NCBI RefSeq assembly: GCF_900114085.1
Contig: NZ_FORU01000001.1
Coordinates: forward strand, 372,206-436,205
Source: Myroides guanonis
GTDB lineage: Bacteria; Bacteroidota; Bacteroidia; Flavobacteriales; Flavobacteriaceae
Reading direction: 5' to 3'
Length of the DNA: 64,000 nt
A model generated the notes under the pieces. The model saw only the letters and a program-made list of their open reading frames with translations, had not been told where the DNA came from and made no database searches. Of the stretch, positions 1-9,136 are shown piece by piece. Position 1 is the first letter of the stretch, and every line of letters begins with the position of its first letter. The position numbers and the translations under genes are program-made.

Positions 1-354
1 GTGTTGAAAGAATATTTTCCAGAAATTAAGATTATTGCTGTTGAACCAGAGGATTCAGCTATACTCAGCGGTGGGACCTCAGGCCCACATGCAATTCAAG
101 GTATCGGAGCAGGATTTATTCCTAAAAACCTCAACAAAAGTATAGTAGATGGAGTGGAGAAAATAAGTAATGAGGAAGCTTATGAATTTGTAAATAAAGT
201 AGCGATTAAAGAAGGACTCTTTGTAGGTATTTCTACAGGTGCTGTATTAGCAGTAATAGACAAGTTAGTTTCAAAGGTACCTCAAGGCACAAAAATAATG
301 ACAATAAATTATGATTCAGGAGATCGTTATCTTTCAGTAGAAGGTTTGTTTTAA
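1..354 (+). CDS. cysK: Cysteine synthase A, 3' part (5' end outside window)
   Basis: This is the C-terminal 117 residues of an O-acetylserine sulfhydrylase, the PLP enzyme that makes cysteine from O-acetylserine and sulfide in the cytoplasm. The segment shows the family signature ending in GIGAGFIP (about residues 34-41), the GISTGA loop (76-81) and the C-terminal SGDRY motif whose serine contacts the PLP ring nitrogen. Full-length CysK is about 300 residues, so the gene begins before the window and the GTG at base 1 is not its start. It converges on the LuxR-type gene with only 2 bp between the stop codons. CysK and the paralogue CysM are hard to separate from this piece. Confidence 0.9.
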   Translation: MLKEYFPEIKIIAVEPEDSAILSGGTSGPHAIQGIGAGFIPKNLNKSIVDGVEKISNEEAYEFVNKVAIKEGLFVGISTGAVLAVIDKLVSKVPQGTKIMTINYDSGDRYLSVEGLF

Positions 355-356
355 TT

Positions 357-1004
357 TTAAATGCTATACTCATCTCTGGTAATAATTCCTGCCCTGATAG
401 CATAGCGAATAGCATCGTGAACGTTGTTTATCTCTAGTTTTTTAAAGATGTTTTTACGATGAGTCATAATGGTATGAATACTAAGATTGCGTTCAAAGGC
501 AATAGCTTTAGTTGTTTTTCCAGAGGCTATTTCTTTAAGAACTTCTTTTTCCGACTGAGTAAGCAAGCTATCAGCTTTAGTCTTCATACTCGAGACCCCT
601 CTTTTTTTAGTGGCAATTTCTTTGCATAAGTGAACTTTCCCATTTAGAGACATCTCTAATGTTTTCTTGATTTCAAAAAGAGTACTACTCTTTAGCACCA
701 CACTAAAAAATGCTACATCTTGAAAAACTTGTTTTAAAAAGTCATCGGACCATGTATCAGAAAATAAAATCCAGTTAGTTAAAGGGAAGTCTTGTGTATA
801 GAGTATTAATTCATCAAAATTGGTAAAGTCAAAATTGGAGTAATCTAATATAATAACTCCATGAGGGTATTTGAGAAGCAAAGATTTTAAATTAGATTTC
901 GATTTGGCAAAAGCAATGAAACGGATAGATGATAAATCTTTCGCTAAATGTTGAACTCCCAATCTCGTAATGTCTTGTTTATCTGCAATGATAAGCTCTC
1001 TCAT
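357..1004 (-). CDS. LuxR/NarL-type transcriptional regulator
   Basis: A 215-residue DNA-binding regulator. The C-terminal ~65 residues form a LuxR-type helix-turn-helix (motif LTQSEKEVLKEIASG, then the SIHTIMTHRKNIFKKL recognition region). The N-terminal ~130 residues resemble a response-regulator receiver fold, but the acidic pocket is not clean, so it may not be phosphorylated by a standard kinase. An in-frame start exists 39 bp upstream at 1043, but the start at 1004 (MRELIIADKQD) matches how receiver domains begin and is preferred. No kinase gene is adjacent. It ends 2 bp from cysK, to which it is convergent. Its target is unknown. Confidence 0.8.
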   Translation of the reverse strand: MRELIIADKQDITRLGVQHLAKDLSSIRFIAFAKSKSNLKSLLLKYPHGVIILDYSNFDFTNFDELILYTQDFPLTNWILFSDTWSDDFLKQVFQDVAFFSVVLKSSTLFEIKKTLEMSLNGKVHLCKEIATKKRGVSSMKTKADSLLTQSEKEVLKEIASGKTTKAIAFERNLSIHTIMTHRKNIFKKLEINNVHDAIRYAIRAGIITRDEYSI

Positions 1005-1120
1005 AGCATTTTTACTTTCAAACAAATATACTGTTTCAAGCAATAATATGGGAGCTTAAAGCCAAATATATTAAACGTTACAAATGATCATTACACATGG
1101 ATTCGATGATTTTAAAAATA

Positions 1121-1152
1121 AAACAGGCTATCTAATCTTAGATAGCCTGTTT
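1121..1152 (-). terminator. Terminator of the SusC/SusD operon
   Basis: A perfect 15-bp inverted repeat (AAACAGGCTATCTAA and its complement) separated by 2 bases lies just after the SusD stop. On the minus strand it is followed by a T-rich tract, as expected for an intrinsic terminator. Confidence 0.85.
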
Positions 1153-1167
1153 TGATATATATAAACT

Positions 1168-2673
1168 TTAGTTATATAAATTGTCATTTGTTAATTCCTC
1201 TGAATTTGGAATTCTGTAGAGATAATACGGACTATTAGCTTTGAACGGACTTTGATCTGGGAATACAAATACTCGATGTCCTTGTGGAGTTAAAGAAACA
1301 GATTGTAATTGCCCTTGATTGTCAGTATAGCTATAATTAATCTTAGGATATTGTGGAAAATCTTTTCGAACCACAGCTTGTTGATTTCTAATGATATCAA
1401 TTAAAGCAAAACCTTCGCCAAATAATTCTTTTCTACGTTCCTCCCATATAGCGTTAATAAGAATTTGCCCGCTAAGACCTTGAACTTCTTGCGCTCCTCT
1501 AGCAGATTTTAATTCATTTAAAACTACCAAGGCGTTTGGGTCTTGAAGTTGGGCTTTTGCTTCTGCATTTATTAGATAAATTTCGGAAGTACGCATCAAA
1601 ACAATATCGGCAATATCTCCAGCTTTAAATTTAAATTTAGAAAATCGCATCCATACAAATGATTCTTTTTGAGGATCTTTACCAGGGTCTGTCGCCCAAT
1701 AAATCATTTTCTTTCTATAATCGCCATCATTAAACAAATCTCTAAAGTATGGGTCAACGTTAAAACTGTAATAATAACTCTGTTCCGAAGTGGTGTCTAA
1801 AAAATGAAATTGGTAACTAGCATTGTTTTGATTGTTAGTTTGTGGATGTCCCCAAATCCATTCTCCATTAGAAACGTCATTAAAACCAGATTTGTATTCA
1901 ACCTCACTCATCAAGTAATTGTTGAGAATTAATAATTGGTCTGAATATTTTTTTGCACGTTGCCAATCTCTAGCATACAAACTCGCACGTGAAAGCAACC
2001 CAAGAGTAACTGAAGTGTCTATTTTGTATTTAGAATTACGTTGATAGTTTTCAGGTATTAATTTCAATGCTATTTCTAGGTCGTCTATTGCCTGATTATA
2101 AACTTGACTTACAGTCGCTGCTGGTTTTCCAAGTGTGTTAGCAGTAGAAGGCTCTGTGTAAATAGGAGCACAAAGTGCGTTTGGATCTTTGTCAATAGCA
2201 AAAGAATAACTTGAAGCCAAGTGCAAATACATAAAACCTCTAAGAGCATAAGCCTGTCCAGCAATTCTGTTTTTTTCTGATTCGGTACCTTTTGCTAAAC
2301 CAATATTACTAATAACAGCATTTGCATTATTGATTGTTTTGTATGCCAGTACCCAACTTAAGCTATTGGTTCCTCCTTTACCATAAAGAGCTGTAAATGC
2401 GTAGTGAGAACTAAAACCATAACGAGTGTTTAATACAACGTCAGATCCCATAGCATCGTTTGCTCTTAACATAGCCCCAAAACCAGGATTGGCGTAAGAG
2501 TTAAACGTTTCCATTAAATAGCTCCATGATCCGATGAGTACCTTATCAGCATCAGAAGTGGTGGCAAAAACTTGACTAGCTTCAACAGAAGTGGTCGGGT
2601 TGGTCTCTAAATCACATGAAGTTAATAAAGTTGAACTCCATAGTACTAAGAATAGTATATATACCTTTTTCAT
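1168..2673 (-). CDS. SusD/RagB-family outer-membrane nutrient-binding lipoprotein
   Basis: A 501-residue SusD-like lipoprotein, the surface lid that captures a nutrient and passes it to the partner SusC channel. It has a lipoprotein signal (LLTSCDLETNP, lipidated Cys at about 20), an N-terminal TPR-rich helical part (NAVISNIGLA, AYALRGFMYLHLA) and the C-terminal SusD signature (LMRTSEIYLINAEAKAQ, then WEERRKELFGEGFALIDIIR). Length is typical. It starts 5 bp after the stop of susC, so the two are co-transcribed. No glycan-degrading enzyme is adjacent, so the substrate need not be a sugar. The cysteine-rich leader upstream hints at a sulfur-related nutrient, which is inference. Confidence 0.93.
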   Translation of the reverse strand: MKKVYILFLVLWSSTLLTSCDLETNPTTSVEASQVFATTSDADKVLIGSWSYLMETFNSYANPGFGAMLRANDAMGSDVVLNTRYGFSSHYAFTALYGKGGTNSLSWVLAYKTINNANAVISNIGLAKGTESEKNRIAGQAYALRGFMYLHLASSYSFAIDKDPNALCAPIYTEPSTANTLGKPAATVSQVYNQAIDDLEIALKLIPENYQRNSKYKIDTSVTLGLLSRASLYARDWQRAKKYSDQLLILNNYLMSEVEYKSGFNDVSNGEWIWGHPQTNNQNNASYQFHFLDTTSEQSYYYSFNVDPYFRDLFNDGDYRKKMIYWATDPGKDPQKESFVWMRFSKFKFKAGDIADIVLMRTSEIYLINAEAKAQLQDPNALVVLNELKSARGAQEVQGLSGQILINAIWEERRKELFGEGFALIDIIRNQQAVVRKDFPQYPKINYSYTDNQGQLQSVSLTPQGHRVFVFPDQSPFKANSPYYLYRIPNSEELTNDNLYN

Positions 2674-2678
2674 TGTCG

Positions 2679-5600
2679 TTATAGTTTTAGATTTAATCCC
2701 AATGAAATTGTTTTCATAGAAGGATATCGATAATAAGTTGTTCCGTCAAATGTCTGTTCTGGATCTAAACCTTGTTCTTTAGTAATAGTGAATAGATTTT
2801 CTCCTTGAACAAAAATACTAGCCTGATTCAAATGCACACTCTTTAACCAATTTTGAGGTAAATTATAAGTAAGTGTCATTGTCTTTAGTTTTAAATAAGA
2901 ACGGTCTACTAGAAAACGGGTTGATTGATTAGTCCAAGAACTTTTAGGTTCAGTAGTTAATCTAGGAACATCAGTTTGTATATTTTCAGGAGTCCATCTA
3001 TTAAGCATATCCTCACTCCAAGTCTGACCAGCTTTACCTAAATGCTGTAAGCTTAATTTGTCACTATTATAAATTTTTCCACCTAAGTTATAAGCAAATT
3101 GAAGAGCTAACTCAAAACCTTTATAAGAGAGTTCCGATTGGAACCCACCTGATATGTCAGGGAGGGAACTACCACTTTTTACACGGTCTTTGTCTTTAGT
3201 AGCAGAGTAGTCTTCTGTGATTTGGCGATTACCTAAGTCGTCATAAATATACCATTGAGCATTTCCATTTAGATGATTTACACCTGCCCATTCAATTAGA
3301 TAGAAATCGTAGAGTGAACCACCCTTAACCCATTTCTTACTACCGCTCCACATCTCGTCATTAGGAAGAGAAACGATTTTGTTTTTATACGTAGTAGCAT
3401 TTATACCTAAATGCCATTTCCAATCTTCATTAGATATTAAAAAACCATCTAAAGACAATTCCCAACCATAATTTTTAATAGCGCCAATATTTTGACTTGT
3501 TGAACTAAAACCAGTAGAAGGAACTAAGGCTTTTTCAAAGAGTAAATCTTTCGATCTGCGTTCAAAGAATTCAACAGAACCATTAATGCGATTATTTAGA
3601 AAACCAAAATCAAGTCCAATGTTCAAGTTAAGATTTGTTTCCCAAGTTAAATTTGGAGTAGCTAAACGTGAGGCAATAAGACCAGATTCTCCTAAATTAT
3701 TTTGAATAGCATATAGAGCTTGGTATGCATAATATCCAATATTGTCATTTCCTTGAGCACCATAACTAGCTCTTAGACTAAGGTTGGACAATCCCCAATC
3801 CTTTGCTTCTTGTAAAAAATCCTCTTCAATAGCTCTCCATGAAGCCCCAAAAGACCAAAAAGTACCCCATTTTTTACTAGGTTCAAAACGAGAAGAACCA
3901 TCAGCACGAATGGAAGCTGAAGCAAAGTATTTTTGATTATATGAGTATTCTAAATTACCAAAGAAACTCAATAGTTTATATTCATCGCTATTTCCATAAA
4001 AGTCTTTTAAAATAGAACCTGCATCTGGTTCATACATACCATCTGTAATCATCTTGTCCTTGCTACCACCAAACTGTGAAGTATTATATTGGTAATATTC
4101 GTGGCCAGCCATTGCATTGAAACGATGAAGATCATCGAATTGAAAAGCATAGGTTAAAACATTGTTGAAAGTCATCCCAATAGTTCTAACATTTGATTTG
4201 CTAACACCACCTCCAGACAAAGCACCTTCACCGACAGTAGGGTTTATATAATCGTGATTAAAGCGACTATCATAATCTAGATTAAGAGAAGTTTTTAATT
4301 TCAAATCTGCTATTGGTTCTATTTGAAAATAAGTTCTAACAGATCCGACATCTCGTTTAATTTCATTTAAATCTTTTGGTAGCGATCCCAATAAATTATA
4401 CTTAGCATATGAAGTAGCTCTGTAACTACCATAATCGAAGATACGTCCTCCAGTCAGCGGGTCAATCAAATAAGCTCCTGAGGTTAAATCTCGTTCATAA
4501 ACTGGGTAAAAAGAGGGTAGTGCTCTCGCAAAACCAATAACATTAGAAATGGCGGCATCGTCTTGTTTAGGATAATTTTGAATAGAATGTGTACCGGAAA
4601 CATTAAGCCCCACTTGTAACCAATCCTTTACATCTGATGTAATATTTGAACGCAGTGTATATCTTTTAAATCCAGATTCAATTACAGCACCTTGGTCATC
4701 TAGGAATCCTGCTGAGATGTAATATCTAGAACGAGGGCCCCCTCCACTAATGCGAAGATTTACATCTTTAAAATGAGCATTTTGAGAAAGAGCATCTGTC
4801 CAATTATCATCCCATAATGGTTTTAATCCAGTAACTAACTTACCATTCTGGTCTATGGGTTGTGGATTGTTTAAACCATAAGGGTTAATACCAATCATTC
4901 CCACTAAGTTTTCGGAAGCATATGCAGCCGCTTGTTGAGGAGTGAAATTGTTATCTATTCTATTGTTTCTTAAAGCCTCCCAGTAAAGTTCAAAATAATC
5001 ATTAGTATTTAATTGTTTGTAATCGCTACGTGCGCGACTTGAGAAACCATATTTAGTTGTTAGTTCTATTGTAGTAGGACTATCCATTTTCCCCTGTTTA
5101 GTTGTAATCATAATTACACCATTCGCAGCTCTAGAACCATATAATGTAGCAGAAGTAGCATCTTTCAATACAGTTATAGATTCAATATCGGAAGCAGCTA
5201 TAGAAGATAAACTACCATCATAAGGAACTCCATCAACAACAAAGAGAGGATTGCTAGAAGCATTCACAGAACCGATACCTCTAATTCGAATGGTTGCGTC
5301 AGAACCAGGTTGTCCACTTGAAGAGAATGATTGTAAACCTGCGACAGTTCCTTGTAATGCTTTAGTTACATTACTCACTTGAGCTTTCTCAATTGTCTTA
5401 GCCGTTACTAATCCTACGGAACCTGTATAAGTTGATTTTTTTGCAGTTCCATAAGGTACACTTATTATCAATTCTTCAAGTGATTCAAAATTCACTTTTA
5501 ATTCAACATTTATTAGTGTTTTTCCTTGAATAGGAACATAAAGTGTTTCATAACTAATATAGCTAAAAATTAGAGTATCGTCTGCATCAGCCTGAATACT

Positions 5601-5774
5601 ATAATGACCGTCTAGATCTGTTAAGGTTGCAATGTTTGGATTTTTTGTGAGTGAAACTGTAACTCCTGGAAGGCTTAGTTCTCCATCGGTTACTTTTCCT
5701 TCAACTAAAATAGATTGAGCTGTAGCTACATTGAAAAACAACAACCCCCACAATAGTAAGTAAAATTGATTCAT
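2679..5774 (-). CDS. SusC/RagA-family TonB-dependent outer-membrane transporter
   Basis: A 1031-residue TonB-dependent receptor of the SusC class, importing a nutrient across the outer membrane with energy from TonB/ExbBD. Visible parts in order: signal peptide (1-19, ends ATAQ), a carboxypeptidase-regulatory-like beta-sandwich (about 24-100), a plug domain with the SusC motifs (IRIRGIGSVNASSNPLFVVD, DIESITVLKDA, YGSRAANGVIMITTK), and a long barrel ending in alternating hydrophobic residues (ISLGLNLKL). It is followed at once by susD. A ~300-nt leader with a possible cysteine attenuation peptide precedes it. No sigma/anti-sigma pair is adjacent. Confidence 0.95.
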   Translation of the reverse strand: MNQFYLLLWGLLFFNVATAQSILVEGKVTDGELSLPGVTVSLTKNPNIATLTDLDGHYSIQADADDTLIFSYISYETLYVPIQGKTLINVELKVNFESLEELIISVPYGTAKKSTYTGSVGLVTAKTIEKAQVSNVTKALQGTVAGLQSFSSSGQPGSDATIRIRGIGSVNASSNPLFVVDGVPYDGSLSSIAASDIESITVLKDATSATLYGSRAANGVIMITTKQGKMDSPTTIELTTKYGFSSRARSDYKQLNTNDYFELYWEALRNNRIDNNFTPQQAAAYASENLVGMIGINPYGLNNPQPIDQNGKLVTGLKPLWDDNWTDALSQNAHFKDVNLRISGGGPRSRYYISAGFLDDQGAVIESGFKRYTLRSNITSDVKDWLQVGLNVSGTHSIQNYPKQDDAAISNVIGFARALPSFYPVYERDLTSGAYLIDPLTGGRIFDYGSYRATSYAKYNLLGSLPKDLNEIKRDVGSVRTYFQIEPIADLKLKTSLNLDYDSRFNHDYINPTVGEGALSGGGVSKSNVRTIGMTFNNVLTYAFQFDDLHRFNAMAGHEYYQYNTSQFGGSKDKMITDGMYEPDAGSILKDFYGNSDEYKLLSFFGNLEYSYNQKYFASASIRADGSSRFEPSKKWGTFWSFGASWRAIEEDFLQEAKDWGLSNLSLRASYGAQGNDNIGYYAYQALYAIQNNLGESGLIASRLATPNLTWETNLNLNIGLDFGFLNNRINGSVEFFERRSKDLLFEKALVPSTGFSSTSQNIGAIKNYGWELSLDGFLISNEDWKWHLGINATTYKNKIVSLPNDEMWSGSKKWVKGGSLYDFYLIEWAGVNHLNGNAQWYIYDDLGNRQITEDYSATKDKDRVKSGSSLPDISGGFQSELSYKGFELALQFAYNLGGKIYNSDKLSLQHLGKAGQTWSEDMLNRWTPENIQTDVPRLTTEPKSSWTNQSTRFLVDRSYLKLKTMTLTYNLPQNWLKSVHLNQASIFVQGENLFTITKEQGLDPEQTFDGTTYYRYPSMKTISLGLNLKL

Positions 5775-5831
5775 AAAATAATAAATTAGAGATCTTAAAA
5801 ACCTTTTAGGTAATTAAGAATTTAAAAAAAA

Positions 5832-5842
5832 GCCCTATGGGC
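5832..5842 (-). promoter_or_regulatory. Short hairpin flanked by T tracts in the susC leader
   Basis: On the minus strand GCCC-ATA-GGGC is followed by eight T residues and preceded by nine. It looks like a weak intrinsic terminator or attenuator 58 bp before the susC start and about 55 bp after the Cys-Cys-Cys leader frame. The stem is only 4 bp, so termination strength is doubtful. Confidence 0.35.
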
Positions 5843-5896
5843 AAAAAAAAAGGGAGATTTAGATGTTTATTTACTACATCCAAAAAGCAAAAAACA

Positions 5897-5917
5897 TTAG
5901 CAACAGCACATAGACAT
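5897..5917 (-). CDS. Putative leader peptide MSMCCC upstream of susC
   Basis: A seven-codon frame (Met-Ser-Met-Cys-Cys-Cys-stop; Cys codons TGC TGT TGC) lies about 120 bp upstream of susC on the same strand. Three consecutive codons for a rare amino acid directly before a stop are the hallmark of amino-acid-responsive leader peptides, where ribosome stalling on scarce charged tRNA changes RNA folding. A small GC hairpin with T tracts follows. The neighbouring cysK gene fits a sulfur theme. An overlapping frame starting 4 bp upstream (MVCLCA...) also contains several Cys codons and is an alternative reading. Too short to prove by sequence alone. Confidence 0.45.
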   Translation of the reverse strand: MSMCCC

Positions 5918-6073
5918 ACCATTATTATTTACAAGGAAAGTAATAGTTAAACTTTTACTAGTATAAATAATTAGCTGCTGAGAATTGCTTAAAGTTGCTT
6001 TCATAAGAATGGTCTTTAAAATTATAATACTTAAAAGTTTAATATAAAAACAGCTTCTGGTATTATAACGAGA

Positions 6074-6081
6074 CAAAATTA
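6074..6081 (-). promoter_or_regulatory. Candidate -7 promoter box for the SusC/SusD operon
   Basis: The minus strand reads TAATTTTG, matching the Bacteroidota -7 consensus TAnnTTTG, with a TTTTG 15 bases upstream as a possible -33 element. Transcription from here would include the cysteine-rich leader frame. Confidence 0.35.
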
Positions 6082-6292
6082 ATTGCTATTCATCTTCAAA
6101 ATATACCATAAATAGGGTATTTTTTAATTTATAGAAAAGCTTCATTTTCTATAGTTTTATTATGGGTTTAGATTGATTTTATTAATTAAAAAGTAAAATG
6201 TAAGACTAGAAGAATGGTTGTTTTCAGCTACTTAATAGTCAATCGCTTTTTAATAATTTAGCAACAGATAACGAGGGTTAAAATAATAAAGT

Positions 6293-7552
6293 ATGTTTGG
6301 TTTATTTTCAAAGAAAAAACAATCTCCAAAAGAGATAAAGAAAGAGCAGCAAGTATATATAGAAAACGATTTTTTAATATACAACGATCATGGCTATGAG
6401 GAGAGTGTAGATTTGAAGAAATTAAAATATGCTTATGTTCAAATATTAGGAGACACTCCTTATTTATTTATGTTTGATTATAAACAAAGATATATTTCTA
6501 CAAATCAAAAAGGCTTCTCAGAGGTGTATTCAGAAATATCTAGACTGTTTGAATTTAATGATGAAACTTTTTTTAAGGTTGTCAATCAAGATAAAGAGAT
6601 AAAAGAATGTGTCTTTAAAAAGCATTTCGAGCAGAATTATGGCTTATTAGAAAATTTCGATGGAGATTATCGAAAAGGTTTCGAAGTGCTCTATAACCCG
6701 CCTATATTTGTTTCTTGGGACACTACTTATGAAGAATTCAAAAAACTGAATATAGGACACACCTATATAGATGAGTTTGAAAGTACTTATTTTAGAATTG
6801 ATTATCCAGTTCGAATTGGTTCTATGACTGTTGAAAGACTTGAATTTTATTATGAATTTGGGAGAGAGAATATTGCTGTACAATCTTATTTTGCCTCATT
6901 GTATAATGAGAATAATACAGATAAAAGTTATTGTGAACTTCGTGATTTATGGATGAAGAGTATTCCTGTTAAGATAGAAGAAGTTGGCTTTGAAAGGGAA
7001 GATCAAAAATATGTCTCATTCGATATGGATTCTGTTTATCTATCAATATGTTATACTTATGATTCTGAATTTAGTTATGATGATGGTAGTACTTCGCTAA
7101 TGATAGATAATCGACGAGATTATTCAAATATACTCGATAAAACAAAACCTGTAATAAATGCTTCAAATAGTGAAATACATGTTTTGAAGTCAAGATTTTC
7201 GTTGATACCTGACTATCGAAAATATGAATTTGTAAAAAGAACTCCGGATTATATATTAGAAATGGCTAATAAGAATAATGTATTGTGGAAAGACCTTCAG
7301 AATAATAACATTGGCTTTACAGATGGATTGCAATCGGTTGTATTTAGTATAGATGAGGTCGAATGTATATATATTCAAAATGTACTTCCAGCTAAAGGAG
7401 GAGGATATCTTGAGCTTGGTATTAAAACAATTTCGGGTGAATCAATAGGAATTTATTATGGAGAGTTAGGAAGTCTAGAGAAAGATATTGAAAAAATAGA
7501 AACAGTTTCGGAAAAAAAAGTCATTATACCAGAACCCTATTATAATTGTTAA
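6293..7552 (+). CDS. Conserved-looking cytoplasmic protein of unknown function
   Basis: A 419-residue protein I do not recognise. It starts MFGLFSKKKQSPKE, a short basic N-terminus without a signal peptide or membrane segment. The body is rich in Tyr, Phe, Asp and Glu with alternating beta-strand-like segments (YAYVQILGDTPYLFMFDY; VECIYIQNVLPAKGGGYLELGI). The N- and C-terminal parts both look like compact beta domains of the kind found in bacterial housekeeping proteins of unknown role. It is followed 44 bp later by the DNA-alkylation-repeat gene on the same strand, possibly co-transcribed. No catalytic motif is apparent. Confidence 0.7.
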   Translation: MFGLFSKKKQSPKEIKKEQQVYIENDFLIYNDHGYEESVDLKKLKYAYVQILGDTPYLFMFDYKQRYISTNQKGFSEVYSEISRLFEFNDETFFKVVNQDKEIKECVFKKHFEQNYGLLENFDGDYRKGFEVLYNPPIFVSWDTTYEEFKKLNIGHTYIDEFESTYFRIDYPVRIGSMTVERLEFYYEFGRENIAVQSYFASLYNENNTDKSYCELRDLWMKSIPVKIEEVGFEREDQKYVSFDMDSVYLSICYTYDSEFSYDDGSTSLMIDNRRDYSNILDKTKPVINASNSEIHVLKSRFSLIPDYRKYEFVKRTPDYILEMANKNNVLWKDLQNNNIGFTDGLQSVVFSIDEVECIYIQNVLPAKGGGYLELGIKTISGESIGIYYGELGSLEKDIEKIETVSEKKVIIPEPYYNC

Positions 7553-7596
7553 GATATTAGCATCGTAGGCGATAAAAAATCTATTTTATATAAAAC

Positions 7597-8400
7597 ATGA
7601 GTGAAATCAAACGAAAAGGAGCGAGGAGTTTCAAGGAAATTCCCTTGACAATTTTAGAACAACTCAATCAAGGTGAAATTGAAACAGCCAATCTTGTGGA
7701 GTGGCTAGCGGTTGATCAAAGACTCTTACTACAAAGTATACTCACACAGAATAATCGTCTAGATTATTATGAAGCTATTATAGAGGGTATTGAACAACTG
7801 AAAAAGCAAACTGTGAATACAGTGAATGAAGCAATTGGAGTAGGACTTTATGAAGAGATAGTTAAAAGAGATGACATAGCTTTTCTACAAATTATCTTCA
7901 ATCATAAGTCAGATCTTGTTAGATGTTGGGGTACCTACATAATAGGTAAAAATGAACAATTAAGTATTCAAGAAACTCTAAAACAAATACAAGTATTTGC
8001 AGCAGATAAGCATTTTGGAGTAAGAGAGATTAGTTGGATGGCAATTAGAAAAAAGGTTACGGAAAATTTAAATGAAGCTATATCTATTCTTTCAAATTGG
8101 TCTTTAAATGAAGATGAGAATATTAGAAGATTTAGCTCAGAAGCAATAAGACCTCGAGGTGTTTGGTGTGAACATATTACCATTTTAAAACAAACACCAG
8201 AACTCGCATTAAGTATTTTAGATCCACTAAAATCTGATTCTGCTAAATATGTACAAGAGAGTGTAGGAAACTGGTTAAATGACGCTAGTAAAACACAACC
8301 TGGTTTTGTAATTGAATTATGTAAACGATGGGAAGTCGAAAGCGATACTAAAGAGACAAAGTACATTATCAAGAAAGCACTTAGAACAATTAATAAGTAA
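7597..8400 (+). CDS. DNA alkylation repeat protein (AlkC/AlkD-like glycosylase fold)
   Basis: A 267-residue all-helical HEAT-like protein. The segment FSSEAIRPRGVWCEHI, followed by LALSILDPLKSDSAKYVQES and VGNWLNDASKTQP, matches the DNA alkylation repeat family, whose studied members (AlkC, AlkD) remove 3-methyladenine or N7-alkylguanine by base-excision repair. The position of the aromatic and acidic residues around RPRGVW resembles the AlkC type, but the family also includes proteins without glycosylase activity. Size is normal. It sits 44 bp downstream of an unknown gene and upstream of a small membrane-anchored protein. Confidence 0.75.
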   Translation: MSEIKRKGARSFKEIPLTILEQLNQGEIETANLVEWLAVDQRLLLQSILTQNNRLDYYEAIIEGIEQLKKQTVNTVNEAIGVGLYEEIVKRDDIAFLQIIFNHKSDLVRCWGTYIIGKNEQLSIQETLKQIQVFAADKHFGVREISWMAIRKKVTENLNEAISILSNWSLNEDENIRRFSSEAIRPRGVWCEHITILKQTPELALSILDPLKSDSAKYVQESVGNWLNDASKTQPGFVIELCKRWEVESDTKETKYIIKKALRTINK

Positions 8401-8475
8401 AATAAATTATTTATTTTACTAGAAATAAATGTGAATAAAATGTTTAGGTAGTTTCTTTTAAGTAGTTGTGTTTTA

Positions 8476-8483
8476 TATTTTTG
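8476..8483 (+). promoter_or_regulatory. Candidate -7 box upstream of the gene at 8516
   Basis: TATTTTTG matches TAnnTTTG and lies 32 bp before the ATG at 8516, a normal spacing for a Bacteroidota promoter. No clear -33 element was seen. Confidence 0.35.
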
Positions 8484-8515
8484 TGTTTTATTTATAGTAA
8501 AGTTATAAGAGATAA

Positions 8516-9037
8516 ATGAAAAATAAAAAATCCATAATAAGAATTGGAATACTTGTAAGTATGACTTCATTGCTAATGTATTTCATTTTTTTTAAGGAAG
8601 GTAAAAATGAGATATTCGTTACTGTCGATAAAAAACTTTCTAGAGATCTTGTTCGTATAGAACATGGGTCATATTCAATAAATAATGAGTCAGACAAAAA
8701 GTTGGTTACACTGGGTCTTGATGAGGTTGTTTTTTCCAATAATAAACCATTAATCTTAAAAACAATTTGTGGAGAAAATGATTTTTTAATAATATATGAC
8801 AATCAATACTATACATTAATAAGACATTTTATTCCAAATGATGTTTATAATGGAATGCCAGGAGTAAACATCTATAATTTTGAATTAGACCAGAGAGAAG
8901 GAAAGCTGTTTTTGAATTTAAGTGTAAAAGGAGCGGATAGTGAGAGTTTTAGCAATATTGAATTGGCAAAAATAAGCGATGCCTCAGAAAATATTTGGGG
9001 ATCTAAGATTATTGAAACAGATGCAATTAATCGTTAA
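8516..9037 (+). CDS. Small membrane-anchored or exported protein, unknown
   Basis: A 173-residue protein of unknown function. Residues about 9-24 (IRIGILVSMTSLLMYFIFF) form one hydrophobic segment after a lysine-rich start, so it is an anchored or secreted protein. The rest is a polar beta-rich domain (FVTVDKKLSRDLVRIEHGSY; FLIIYDNQYYTLIRHFIP). No family was recognised. It shares a bidirectional terminator with the convergent superoxide dismutase gene. Confidence 0.6.
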   Translation: MKNKKSIIRIGILVSMTSLLMYFIFFKEGKNEIFVTVDKKLSRDLVRIEHGSYSINNESDKKLVTLGLDEVVFSNNKPLILKTICGENDFLIIYDNQYYTLIRHFIPNDVYNGMPGVNIYNFELDQREGKLFLNLSVKGADSESFSNIELAKISDASENIWGSKIIETDAINR

Positions 9038-9070
9038 TGATTTCCAGTCAACATTAATCTCGAATAAAAA

Positions 9071-9111
9071 AAAAGAGTGCTTTTAAACATCTTGTTTAAA
9101 AGCACTCTTTT
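9071..9111. terminator. Bidirectional terminator
   Basis: A perfect 19-bp inverted repeat (arm AAAAGAGTGCTTTTAAACA) with a 3-base loop, flanked by A and T runs, lies between the convergent genes ending at 9037 and 9137 and can serve both. Confidence 0.9.
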
Positions 9112-9136
9112 TTAATTCTATTGAATTTTGTGACTA

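Larger units (their letters stand above)
5775..6292. other. Intergenic region with the susC leader
   Basis: A 518-bp AT-rich gap between two divergent genes. It holds the candidate -7 box, the MSMCCC frame and the small hairpin described separately. Nothing else was recognised for the plus-strand gene at 6293. Confidence 0.5.

Noticed and set aside
5835..5924. Alternative longer leader frame beginning MVCLCA on the minus strand
   Set aside because: It overlaps the MSMCCC frame in another phase and runs into the hairpin. It also contains Cys codons and could be the true leader, but the codon cluster before a stop is clearer in the short frame.
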